From positions 1 through 6,700 of the forward strand of contig USIN01000102.1 of the NCBI GenBank assembly GCA_900554715.1: a DNA stretch of 6,700 bases, given 5' to 3'. Within the stretch, counting starts at the first letter, position 1. Every line of letters begins with the position of its first letter. Below the pieces are notes generated by a model, which worked only from the letters and a program-made list of their open reading frames with translations, searched no databases and was not told the DNA's origin. Of this stretch, positions 1 through 6,161 are shown piece after piece. The translations under genes and the position numbers were made by a program. This DNA comes from an uncultured Bacteroidales bacterium. GTDB taxonomy: Bacteria > Bacteroidota > Bacteroidia > Bacteroidales > Muribaculaceae.

Positions 1-53
1 CCGCTCAATCGAGAGCCGGACGCCCGTAATATTTTCAGTCTGCCGCTGTCATG
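1..53. other. Left edge, no assignable gene
   Basis: These bases lie downstream of the tsaB stop. On the minus strand an ATG at 52-50 follows the tsaB stop by one base but meets TGA after five codons. On the plus strand a frame open from the window edge ends at a TAA at 27-29 and could be the tail of a convergent gene, but eight codons are too few to judge. No terminator hairpin is evident. Confidence 0.3.
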
Positions 54-749
54 TCAGAGCAGCGGTTTGGCTTTTGTGGCTTGAAAATCTTTGAGATATT
101 CGGGGGTAGAGTAGGCCGTGTCGATGAAATTGCGCCGCGCATAGCTGCGTTCGGCCAAAGCTATCATGTCGACAGCTAAGGGCGTGACATCGGGGACGAA
201 GACAGCATTGTCGGCATTGATGACGTCGCGGGCCTTGTCGCTGCCGTTGCCGAAGAAAAGCACGGGGCGTCCCGTGGCAAGCAGTTCGGCGTAGCTGTCG
301 CCGTCGAGTATCAGCGGCTGAGGCAAGAGCACGGGGGTGAGTGCGAAATCGTAGGCGGCGGTGAAGACTTCCATGCGTCTGGCGTCAATCATCGGCACGA
401 ATATGCTTTCGGGGTCGATGTCGAGCGTCGAGAACATGACGCGTGTCGCCATCAGTTCGAGGGTGTTGATGCCTATAAGCGGTATGTCTAGGGCGTAGGC
501 CAGACCTTTGGCCTCGCTCAAGCCTATGCGCAGGCCGGTGTAGCTTCCGGGACCTGTGCTGACGGCGACGGCCTCGAGCTTGAGTTCCTTTTCTTCGAGA
601 AAATCGAGGCAGCCTTTGATGTAGTCGCTTAGAAGGGCTGCGTGGTTGCGGCCGCTGAAGTCTTCGAAGTGGGTGAGTATCATGCCCTCGGCTGTCAGAG
701 CCGTAGAGCACACGTTGGTTGATGTGTCGATGTTGAGTATTACAGCCAT
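54..749 (-). CDS. tsaB: tRNA N6-threonylcarbamoyladenosine (t6A) biosynthesis protein TsaB
   Basis: This encodes a 231-residue cytoplasmic protein, the usual TsaB length. TsaB is the catalytically silent ASKHA-fold paralogue of TsaD. In bacteria it pairs with TsaD, and with TsaE, to transfer the threonylcarbamoyl group made by TsaC onto A37 of ANN-decoding tRNAs. Visible hallmarks are the N-terminal strand with NIDTST (residues 6-11), GRNHAALL (33-40), where TsaD would carry its metal-binding HxxxH, and the glycine-rich STGPGSYTGLRIG (64-76). A MIDARRMEVF motif follows in the second half. The first Met reads straight into the expected first beta strand, so the start at 749 is well supported. 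It is transcribed divergently from the YicC gene with 100 nt between the starts, which contain a good Bacteroidota promoter match for this gene. The gene is intact. The family is certain on motif grounds; the complex partners are encoded elsewhere. Confidence 0.93.
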   Translation of the reverse strand: MAVILNIDTSTNVCSTALTAEGMILTHFEDFSGRNHAALLSDYIKGCLDFLEEKELKLEAVAVSTGPGSYTGLRIGLSEAKGLAYALDIPLIGINTLELMATRVMFSTLDIDPESIFVPMIDARRMEVFTAAYDFALTPVLLPQPLILDGDSYAELLATGRPVLFFGNGSDKARDVINADNAVFVPDVTPLAVDMIALAERSYARRNFIDTAYSTPEYLKDFQATKAKPLL

Positions 750-771
750 ACTGGGGTTTTGTTTTGCTGTG

Positions 772-804
772 CAAATTTAGTAAAAACGAGCGTCAAGTCT
801 CAAA
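772..804 (-). promoter_or_regulatory. Predicted Bacteroidota promoter for tsaB
   Basis: Read on the minus strand, TAAATTTG (positions 779-772) matches the Bacteroidota -7 consensus TAnnTTTG exactly. A TTTG -33 box (complement of 801-804) lies 21 nt upstream. Transcription would start near 765 and give a very short leader before the tsaB ATG at 749. The box sequences are read directly; the spacing is close to that known for Bacteroides promoters, and the start site is inferred. Confidence 0.5.
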
Positions 805-813
805 AAAAATATA

Positions 814-821
814 TAATTTTG
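814..821 (+). promoter_or_regulatory. Predicted -7 box of the YicC-gmk-nadD operon promoter
   Basis: TAATTTTG is an exact match to the Bacteroidota -7 consensus TAnnTTTG. It sits 28 nt before the ATG at 850, which would leave a leader of roughly 20 nt that is A-rich and has no Shine-Dalgarno site, as is normal in this phylum. No clear TTTG is seen at the -33 position. A run of eight A (802-809) lies immediately upstream, between this box and the -33 box of the opposing tsaB promoter, so the two polymerase sites nearly abut. Confidence 0.45.
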
Positions 822-849
822 TCTTTTACTAAAAGATATAAACAAAAGT

Positions 850-1728
850 ATGTTATTCTCGATGACAGGTTTCGGCAAGGCTGTCGCAGTCACGCCGACA
901 AAAAAAATAACGGTTGAAGTCAAATCGCTCAATTCCAAGCAGCTCGATCTGAATGTCAGAATCCCCGGCTGCTTCCGTGAGAAAGAGCCGGAGCTGCGCA
1001 ACATCGTTGCCGCCGAGCTCGAACGCGGCAAGACCGATCTCATCATAACGGCCGAAAGTATCGGCGCAGAGCCGGCCACGACATTGAATGTCGAGATGCT
1101 CAAGGCTTATAAGAATCAGATAGTAAAGGCTTCAGAGGAACTTGACATTCCTCAGCCGAGCGACTGGTATAGCGTTCTGTTGCGCTTCCCCGACACATTT
1201 CATGCCGAAAGCCAGGACGTTATCAGCCCCGAGGAGGCCGAGGCTCTCGCCGACGCCACGCGCCGCGCTGTGGCCGCACTGATGGAGCACCGCCGCTCAG
1301 AGGGCGTCAAGCTCGAGGCTTTCTTTGCATCGCGCATCGAACGCATCGGCGACCTGCTTGCCAAGGTAGAGCCTTACGAGGCCGAACGCGTGCCACGTAT
1401 ACGCGAGCGCCTTGAAGAAGGACTCAAGAAAATATCGGTGCTCGACTATGACAAAGGCCGTCTCGAGCAGGAGATGATATTCTATATCGAGAAACTTGAC
1501 GTCAACGAAGAGAAACAGCGCCTGCGCCAGCATCTCGCATATTTCATCGAAACCATGGCGCTGCCTCACGGAGGTCAAGGAAAAAAACTCGGTTTCATAT
1601 CTCAGGAAATGGGCCGAGAAATCAACACGCTCGGCTCGAAGAGCAATCACGCCGAGATGCAGAAAATCGTCGTCATGATGAAAGACGAGCTTGAGCAGAT
1701 AAAAGAGCAGGTGCTCAATGTAATGTAA
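850..1728 (+). CDS. yicC: YicC/YloC-family endoribonuclease
   Basis: This encodes a 292-residue cytoplasmic protein of the YicC/YloC family, whose usual length is about 290. The N-terminal YicC_N-type domain opens with the family signature SMTGFG (residues 4-9). The C-terminal DUF1732-type domain ends in GREINTLGSKS (255-265) followed by a charged helix to the last residue. The E. coli member is an endoribonuclease implicated in decay of small RNAs such as RyhB, and acidic and basic residues in the C-terminal motif are expected to form the active site. The in vivo RNA targets in Bacteroidota are not known. The ATG at 850 fits the family N-terminus exactly and is preceded by an A-rich leader. 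It is the first gene of the proposed operon and stops 18 nt before gmk; a yicC-gmk pairing is seen in many bacteria. The gene is intact with no oddities. Confidence 0.93.
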   Translation: MLFSMTGFGKAVAVTPTKKITVEVKSLNSKQLDLNVRIPGCFREKEPELRNIVAAELERGKTDLIITAESIGAEPATTLNVEMLKAYKNQIVKASEELDIPQPSDWYSVLLRFPDTFHAESQDVISPEEAEALADATRRAVAALMEHRRSEGVKLEAFFASRIERIGDLLAKVEPYEAERVPRIRERLEEGLKKISVLDYDKGRLEQEMIFYIEKLDVNEEKQRLRQHLAYFIETMALPHGGQGKKLGFISQEMGREINTLGSKSNHAEMQKIVVMMKDELEQIKEQVLNVM

Positions 1729-1746
1729 CAGGAAACAAAACAGAAT

Positions 1747-2325
1747 ATGGAAAAGAGAAAAGGAAAAATCATTGTGGTCTCGGCTCCTTCGGGTTGTGGC
1801 AAGTCGACCATCATCAACACCATCCTCGACAGTGGCGACTATGACCTGAAATTCTCGGTGTCGGCCACCAACCGCTCTCCGCGCGAAGGCGAGGTCGACG
1901 GAGTCCATTACCATTTCTTGTCTACCGAGGAATTCCGCGACGCCATCGCCGCCCATAGCTTTGTCGAGTGGGAAGAAGTCTATCCCGGCCGCTTTTACGG
2001 CACACTGCGCAGCGAGATAGAGCGCCGCATCGATTCGGGTGACGACGTCGTCCTCGATATAGATGTCAAAGGCGGTCTCAATGTCAAAAAGATTTTCGGC
2101 GACAGAGCGCTTACAATATTTATTCTGCCGCCCGACCTCGCGGCTCTGCGCCAGAGGCTTGTTTCGCGTGGCACAGACGCCCCCGCCATTATCGAAGAAC
2201 GTCTCGAGAAAGCCGAGTATGAAATCTCATTCGCGCCTGAATATGACTGCCGTGTCGTCAACGACAATCTCGACGAGGCTGTGGTGACTGTCCGCAGTCT
2301 GATTGATAACTTTCTGAACTCCTGA
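1747..2325 (+). CDS. gmk: Guanylate kinase
   Basis: This encodes a 192-residue guanylate kinase that phosphorylates GMP (and dGMP) to GDP with ATP in the cytoplasm, an essential step of purine nucleotide synthesis and a feeder of GTP and (p)ppGpp pools. The P-loop is SAPSGCGKST (residues 12-21). The GMP-binding segment carries R43 and R46 in SATNRSPR, Y55, E74 and the FYGT motif (83-86). The LDID motif (103-106) supplies the acidic residues that contact the guanine and organise the site. A mobile lid is visible around RLVSRGTDAP in the last third. SAT-x-R in place of the enterobacterial SHTTR is typical of Bacteroidota enzymes. The start is preceded by an A-rich leader lacking a Shine-Dalgarno site. 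It lies 18 nt after the YicC gene and 4 nt before nadD, so co-transcription is very likely. The gene is complete. Confidence 0.97.
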   Translation: MEKRKGKIIVVSAPSGCGKSTIINTILDSGDYDLKFSVSATNRSPREGEVDGVHYHFLSTEEFRDAIAAHSFVEWEEVYPGRFYGTLRSEIERRIDSGDDVVLDIDVKGGLNVKKIFGDRALTIFILPPDLAALRQRLVSRGTDAPAIIEERLEKAEYEISFAPEYDCRVVNDNLDEAVVTVRSLIDNFLNS

Positions 2326-2329
2326 TATT

Positions 2330-2932
2330 ATGGCCGAAGGAACTGAGAGGAAAGAAATCGTCGGCATCCTCGGTGGCTCGTTCAATCCCGTCCACATGGG
2401 ACACATGATGCTCGCGTCATATCTTGTGCAGTGGGGCTTCGTCGACAAGGTATGGATGACATTGTCTCCCCGTAATCCGCTGAAAGACGCGCGCGACCTT
2501 ATTCCCGACCTCAAGCGACTGGCGATGATAACCATCGCAACCAAGAACACTGAACGTATCGAGACTTGCGACATCGAGCTGTCGATGCCGCGGCCGTCAT
2601 ATACGATAAACACTCTCGACCTTTTGGCGAAGCGTTATCCCAAACGCACGTTCAAACTCATCATCGGCAGCGACAACTGGCGGCTCTTCGACCAGTGGCG
2701 CGAACACGAACGCATACTTGACGAATACGGTGTCATTGTCTATCCCCGTCAGGGCTATCCCGTCGAGTCGAGATATGTCGACGGCCTCGAGGTCGTCGAC
2801 GCGCCGATGGTCAATCTCTCGAGCACCTTCATCCGCGACGCCATCATGCGTGGCAAAGACATGACTCTTTTCATGCCTCCGGGCGTGAGCAAATATATCA
2901 AAGACAACAAACTCTATCAGCCTAAAAAATGA
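2330..2932 (+). CDS. nadD: Nicotinate-nucleotide adenylyltransferase
   Basis: This encodes a 200-residue NadD, of usual length, which adenylates nicotinate mononucleotide with ATP to give deamido-NAD in the cytoplasm. It is shared by the de novo and Preiss-Handler routes to NAD. The nucleotidyltransferase signature GGSFNPVHMGH (residues 15-25) carries the HxGH motif (H22, H25). The RPSYTINTLD segment (88-97) and the IIGSDNW stretch leading to W123 (111-123) are typical NadD substrate-site elements. SSTFIR (164-169) is the second ATP-binding SxTxxR motif. The start is 4 nt after the gmk stop. The last four bases, ATGA (2929-2932), are shared with the next gene, which implies translational coupling. 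The protein is full length and has every expected motif; a related adenylyltransferase such as phosphopantetheine adenylyltransferase is excluded by the SDNW/W123 region and the length. Confidence 0.96.
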   Translation: MAEGTERKEIVGILGGSFNPVHMGHMMLASYLVQWGFVDKVWMTLSPRNPLKDARDLIPDLKRLAMITIATKNTERIETCDIELSMPRPSYTINTLDLLAKRYPKRTFKLIIGSDNWRLFDQWREHERILDEYGVIVYPRQGYPVESRYVDGLEVVDAPMVNLSSTFIRDAIMRGKDMTLFMPPGVSKYIKDNKLYQPKK

Positions 2933-3438
2933 GTGAAGATCGTCAGGGTTTGAAACCCAATGCCATAGCCTTCATCGCTCTCTGTAATGAATATTGCGCC
3001 GCTGTCGAGCATGCAGCCGAAACCGGACGCGATGAATTTCTTGCGGCCATGCTGCGCCTGCTGCCACGACTTTATATCTCCGGCGCCGATCTTGCCATGC
3101 CCGGTTTTGAGGGCGATTACTATATCGACGACGCCCTTGATGAAGACTATTACGACTCGATGCGTCGCAGCATGGAGACGCTGCTTGGCGAAGACGACAC
3201 ATATCTCGAAGTCTTCGAGGAGGATATGAAATATTCAGACACTCCTATCGCCGTGAGTGCCGCCGAAACTCTCGCCGATCTTTTCCAGGTCTTCTTTAAC
3301 TTGCTCGAGACTGTCAGAGACGCTCCCGCCGAGCTGATAGAAAGCGCTCTCGGCGCAGTGCGCGAAGATTTCGGCAACTACTGGAGCCAGAAGCTCTGCA
3401 ATGTGCTCCGAGCGCTCAATCAGATCCGTTATAAATAA
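2929..3438 (+). CDS. DUF5063 domain-containing protein, function unknown
   Basis: This encodes a 169-residue soluble protein with no signal peptide or membrane segment. I recognise it as a DUF5063-type protein of Bacteroidota from the block LLGEDDTYLEVFEEDMKYSD (residues 85-104) and from the C-terminal stretch ending in YWSQKL..LRALNQIRYK. It appears mostly alpha-helical and is strongly acidic, with about 33 Asp/Glu against 14 Lys/Arg. An acidic tyrosine-rich loop (DYYIDDALDEDYYD, around 63-76) is notable. No catalytic motif is visible. The start codon overlaps the nadD stop as ATGA, so it is probably translated by ribosomes finishing nadD. The aminopeptidase gene follows after 22 nt. The context suggests a cytoplasmic housekeeping role, perhaps with NadD or nucleotide metabolism, but that is only inference. 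Confidence 0.75.
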   Translation: MSEDRQGLKPNAIAFIALCNEYCAAVEHAAETGRDEFLAAMLRLLPRLYISGADLAMPGFEGDYYIDDALDEDYYDSMRRSMETLLGEDDTYLEVFEEDMKYSDTPIAVSAAETLADLFQVFFNLLETVRDAPAELIESALGAVREDFGNYWSQKLCNVLRALNQIRYK

Positions 3439-3460
3439 TTTTCTAATACCATATAAAGCA

Positions 3461-4762
3461 ATGACCATAGACCCCAAAGGCCATATCGCCGACCTGATGA
3501 CATTTCTCGATGCATCGCCGGTCAATTTTCTTGCAGCCGAGACAATAAGCCGTCGTCTTGACGAAGCCGGTTTCCGTCGGCTCGAACAGGCAGACCGCTG
3601 GACTCTCGAACGCAGCGGCAAATATTATATAACCAAAAACGGTTCGGCCGTCTTCGCCTTTATAGTCGGCAGCGGCGAGGCCTCTGACGGTTTCAGAATC
3701 ATCTCGGCGCACAGTGATTCGCCGGGTTTCAGAATCAAACCCCGGGCCGCGATGCGTGCTGCCGGCGATGTCATCAAGCTTAACACAGAGGTCTATGGCG
3801 GTCCGATACTTTATACATGGTTTGACCGGCCGCTTTCGATAGCCGGGCGCGTCATATTGCGTGGCGGCGACATCCTCCGTCCGCGCGCGGTGAATGTCAG
3901 GTTTGACCGCCCGCTTCTGACAATACCACATCTCGCTATCCATTTCAACCGTTCGGTCAACGAAGGAAACCCGCTGTCGAAGCAGAAAGACATGCTTCCC
4001 GTCATCGCCATGGCTGACGGCTGCGGCGATCCCGACACCATCCTGCCGCGTCTTCTGTCCGAGCGTCTCGACATCGCCGTTGACGACATCGTCGACTTCG
4101 ACCTGTCGCTCTATGATACCACTCCGGCATGTCTCGTCGGCCTCAACGGCGAGTTTATCACCTCTGGACGCCTCGACGACCTCTCGATGGCTTACTCGGC
4201 CATGACCGCCCTGATAGAAAGTGAGGCGGATTGCGCGCAGACACGCGTCATGGCCATCTTCGACAACGAGGAGACCGGCTCGGGAACAAAGCAGGGAGCC
4301 GCATCGCCCGAACTGGCAAATCTGTTGACTCGCATAGCCGGCGCACTCGGTGCCGACAACGAAGACTATTTCCGTGCGGTCGCCCGTTCATTCATGATTT
4401 CGGCCGACAACGCCCACGGCGTCCATCCAAACTATGCCGAGAAGCAGGACCCGACCAATCATCCCCGTCTTGGCGGTGGTCCTGTCATTAAGATAAATGC
4501 CAACTGCAAATATATGACTGACGCCGATTCATCGGCCGTCTACTCGATGATATGCGAGCGCGCGGGTGTTCCGTGCCAGTATTTTGTCAACCACAGCGAT
4601 TCGGCCGGCGGCTCGACGCTCGGCAACATACTGACATCGCAGATAGCCCTCCGCGGTGTCGATATGGGTGCCGCTCTGTGGGCCATGCACTCGGTGCGCG
4701 AGACAGCGTCGGTCGTCGATCATGAATATATAATAGCCTCTTTCAAAGAGTTCTTCAAGTGA
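3461..4762 (+). CDS. M18 family metallo-aminopeptidase
   Basis: This encodes a 433-residue M18 (aspartyl aminopeptidase-like) enzyme that removes N-terminal residues from peptides, with a known preference for acidic residues in characterised members. It is cytoplasmic, has no signal peptide, and relatives form tetrahedral dodecamers. By comparison with the family, the two-metal site is H84 (ISAHSDSPG), D239 (GRLDDL), E271 with catalytic E270 (DNEETGSGT), D316 (SADNAHG) and H378 (NHSDSAGGST); all are present. I chose the ATG at 3461. The frame is open to an ATG at 3401, but that start would overlap the DUF5063 gene by 38 nt and add 20 residues (MCSERSIR...) unlike the family. The 3461 start has an A/T-rich leader and reads directly into DLMTFLDASP, a typical M18 opening. 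It is probably the last gene of the operon; no strong terminator follows. The symbol apeB is used for some homologues, but I leave it blank. Confidence 0.95.
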   Translation: MTIDPKGHIADLMTFLDASPVNFLAAETISRRLDEAGFRRLEQADRWTLERSGKYYITKNGSAVFAFIVGSGEASDGFRIISAHSDSPGFRIKPRAAMRAAGDVIKLNTEVYGGPILYTWFDRPLSIAGRVILRGGDILRPRAVNVRFDRPLLTIPHLAIHFNRSVNEGNPLSKQKDMLPVIAMADGCGDPDTILPRLLSERLDIAVDDIVDFDLSLYDTTPACLVGLNGEFITSGRLDDLSMAYSAMTALIESEADCAQTRVMAIFDNEETGSGTKQGAASPELANLLTRIAGALGADNEDYFRAVARSFMISADNAHGVHPNYAEKQDPTNHPRLGGGPVIKINANCKYMTDADSSAVYSMICERAGVPCQYFVNHSDSAGGSTLGNILTSQIALRGVDMGAALWAMHSVRETASVVDHEYIIASFKEFFK

Positions 4763-4905
4763 GCCTCCAGCCGGCATTCGCTCTGTCGTTGGTGAATAAA
4801 CGTTAAAATTTGAATATTCGCGATTCTGACTGTCACACCGGACGCACTTGTTCGTCTTAATTATAAAACGTAAACAAAAAGATAACAAGAGCAAACGACT
4901 GACAG
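4763..4905 (+). promoter_or_regulatory. Leader and likely promoter region of the sigma factor unit
   Basis: This 143-nt gap is the largest complete intergenic space in the window and probably carries the promoter for the sigma factor unit. TAAAATTTG at 4804-4812 resembles the housekeeping -7 box TAnnTTTG but has one base too many between TA and TTTG, and no TTTG lies at the right distance upstream. There are small palindromes GAATATTC (4812-4819) and TGACTGTCA (4827-4835). The last 50 nt are A-rich, typical of a Bacteroidota translation leader. No convincing rho-independent terminator for the aminopeptidase gene is visible. The absence of a clean housekeeping promoter would fit transcription by an alternative sigma factor, but the sequence does not prove it. 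Confidence 0.3.
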
Positions 4906-5391
4906 GTGAACCGCGAGGAGTTCAAACAGAGCATATTGCCACATTACAGGCGCATGTACGGCATCGCGGCGGCGGTGCTCGGCGACAGTGAAGACGCCTG
5001 TGACGCCGTCCAGGAGTCGATGGCACGTCTCTGGGAGAAACGCGATGAGATAGGCGACAAAAGCAGCTATGAAGCGTTTTGTCTCCGCGTCGTCAAAAAT
5101 GTCTGTCTCGACAAAATCAGACTCCGGCGGCAGTATGCCGACCTCTCGGCCGCCGACCGTCCGGTGTCGGGCAATGACGCGACAGAGACCCGCGAGACTC
5201 TCAATGTCGTCAGACGGCTTGCCGCCACGCTTGGCGAAACTCAGCGCAAAGTCTTCATGATGGCGACTTTCGGCGAGTATGACAACGACGAGATTGTCAG
5301 GGCGACAGGTCTGTCGGAGGCGAATGTCAGGCAGCTCCTGTCAAGAGCACGAAAACGAATAAAAGAACTTTATCAATCATACGAAAGATGA
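4906..5391 (+). CDS. ECF-type RNA polymerase sigma factor (sigma-70 family)
   Basis: This encodes a 161-residue sigma factor with only regions 2 and 4, the ECF architecture. Region 2 spans about residues 8-76: the core-binding helix holds DSEDACDAVQESMARLW (27-43), and the -10 recognition helix follows in FCLRVVKNVCLDKIRLRRQ (58-76). Region 4 spans about 104-156, with LGETQRKVFMM (109-119) and a helix-turn-helix over EIVRATGLSEANVRQLLSRA (129-148) that would read the -35 element. The start is GTG at 4906: an in-frame TGA lies at 4900-4902, one codon upstream, and the next ATG (codon 17) would cut into region 2. The gene overlaps the following membrane protein gene by ATGA, the usual layout of a sigma factor with its anti-sigma factor. 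The regulon cannot be told from the sequence. No TonB receptor or SusC/D genes are adjacent, so nutrient cell-surface signalling of the FecI type is not supported. Confidence 0.93.
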   Translation: MNREEFKQSILPHYRRMYGIAAAVLGDSEDACDAVQESMARLWEKRDEIGDKSSYEAFCLRVVKNVCLDKIRLRRQYADLSAADRPVSGNDATETRETLNVVRRLAATLGETQRKVFMMATFGEYDNDEIVRATGLSEANVRQLLSRARKRIKELYQSYER

Positions 5392-6161
5392 ACAAAGCCG
5401 ACAACATAGAAATTATCAGACAGCTCGTCGAACGCTATTACAGCGGTACGGCGACGCCCGACGAGGTCGGCGCTATAACAGATTTCTTCAGGCAGAACGA
5501 TGTCGACAATCTGCCCGAAGATCTCAGAGCCGACGCAATGATATTCACCGAGACAGCGCTTGCCAAGGCGACGGCGCCGGTGCCTGACGGTCTCGAATCG
5601 CGTCTCGAATCATTCATAGACTCTCTGCCTGAAAAGCCTTCGCGACGCCGTGGCCTCATCGTCAGGCTGTCGCTCTCTGCAGCCGCTGCCGTCGCTGTCG
5701 TGCTCGGCATAGGCCTTGGCATTGTAGGCCGCCACGCCGACAGCAATGATGAACCGTTTGATAGCGCACTCATGGCCGAAGAGATTGTCCCGGCTCCGAC
5801 CGATACTTTGTCCGTTGTCAGTGAAAATACACTTATTCCCGACGAAAGTATCGCAGAAGTCACGGCTCCGGTTGTTAAAAAGTCGGCTCCGGCCGTAAAG
5901 CACAGACCGAAAGCCGTTGCCGTCAAGGAATTTGCCGCTGCTGCCGAAGCCGATGACTATCACTATGCCATGGCCTCTGACGTGTGCGAGATCTCTGACC
6001 CTGAAGAGGCGTCGCGTGTGGCCGCACAGGTTCTGGGCATGCTCGGACGCACGCTCGGCATGGCAGGCGATGCGATTGTCAAGTCTGACACTGAAGCAAA
6101 CAAGATTCCCAATGCAATAAATAAAATCGCAACAAATAAAGTAATGAGTAATGAAAAATAA
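5388..6161 (+). CDS. Single-pass membrane protein, probable anti-sigma factor (zinc-free type)
   Basis: This encodes a 257-residue protein that I assign by layout and context rather than by a named family. Residues 1-85 form a cytoplasmic helical domain containing RYYSGTATPDEVGAITDFF (16-34), a pattern like the N-terminal helices of FecR-type and other Bacteroidota anti-sigma factors. The HxxxCxxC zinc site of ZAS anti-sigma factors is absent. After RRR (86-88) comes one membrane helix, about 91-113, so the N-terminus is inside and the rest is periplasmic. Residues 115-190 are Pro/Ala/Val-rich and probably extended. A helix with a regular apolar face follows (DPEEASRV to AIV, 204-231), then an Asn/Lys-rich tail. 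It overlaps the sigma gene by 4 nt and the DUF4252 gene by 11 nt. The likely role is to sequester the sigma factor and release it on an envelope signal; that function is inferred. No FecR domain is seen. Confidence 0.6.
   Translation: MNKADNIEIIRQLVERYYSGTATPDEVGAITDFFRQNDVDNLPEDLRADAMIFTETALAKATAPVPDGLESRLESFIDSLPEKPSRRRGLIVRLSLSAAAAVAVVLGIGLGIVGRHADSNDEPFDSALMAEEIVPAPTDTLSVVSENTLIPDESIAEVTAPVVKKSAPAVKHRPKAVAVKEFAAAAEADDYHYAMASDVCEISDPEEASRVAAQVLGMLGRTLGMAGDAIVKSDTEANKIPNAINKIATNKVMSNEK

Noticed and set aside
385..774. Second minus-strand open frame (129 codons) inside tsaB, very rich in Arg and His
   Set aside because: It is an out-of-frame shadow of tsaB on the same strand; the composition is typical of such shadows and there is no family pattern.
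1297..1956. Long minus-strand open frame (219 codons) across the YicC and gmk genes
   Set aside because: It lies antisense to two genes with clear family motifs, has no recognisable domain, and fits the frame openness expected opposite codon-biased genes.
3436..3443. TAATTTTC as a promoter box for the aminopeptidase gene
   Set aside because: It deviates from TAnnTTTG at the last G, has no -33 TTTG at the right distance, and the 22-nt gap suits an internal operon junction.
3401..3460. Upstream ATG extending the M18 aminopeptidase by 20 residues
   Set aside because: The extension overlaps the DUF5063 gene by 38 nt and does not look like an M18 N-terminus; the ATG at 3461 has the better leader and family fit.
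4841..4856. GACG/CGTC hairpin as a terminator for the aminopeptidase gene
   Set aside because: The stem is only four base pairs and is followed by mixed A/T rather than a T run.
5791..5892. Repeated CGGCTCCG(G/A) at 5791, 5863 and 5884
   Set aside because: These encode the Ala-Pro-rich spacer of the membrane protein and are irregularly spaced, so low-complexity coding explains them better than a functional repeat.
5388..6161. FecR-type regulator of a FecI/TonB receptor system
   Set aside because: No FecR domain is visible in the periplasmic part and no TonB-dependent receptor or SusD-like gene lies beside it.
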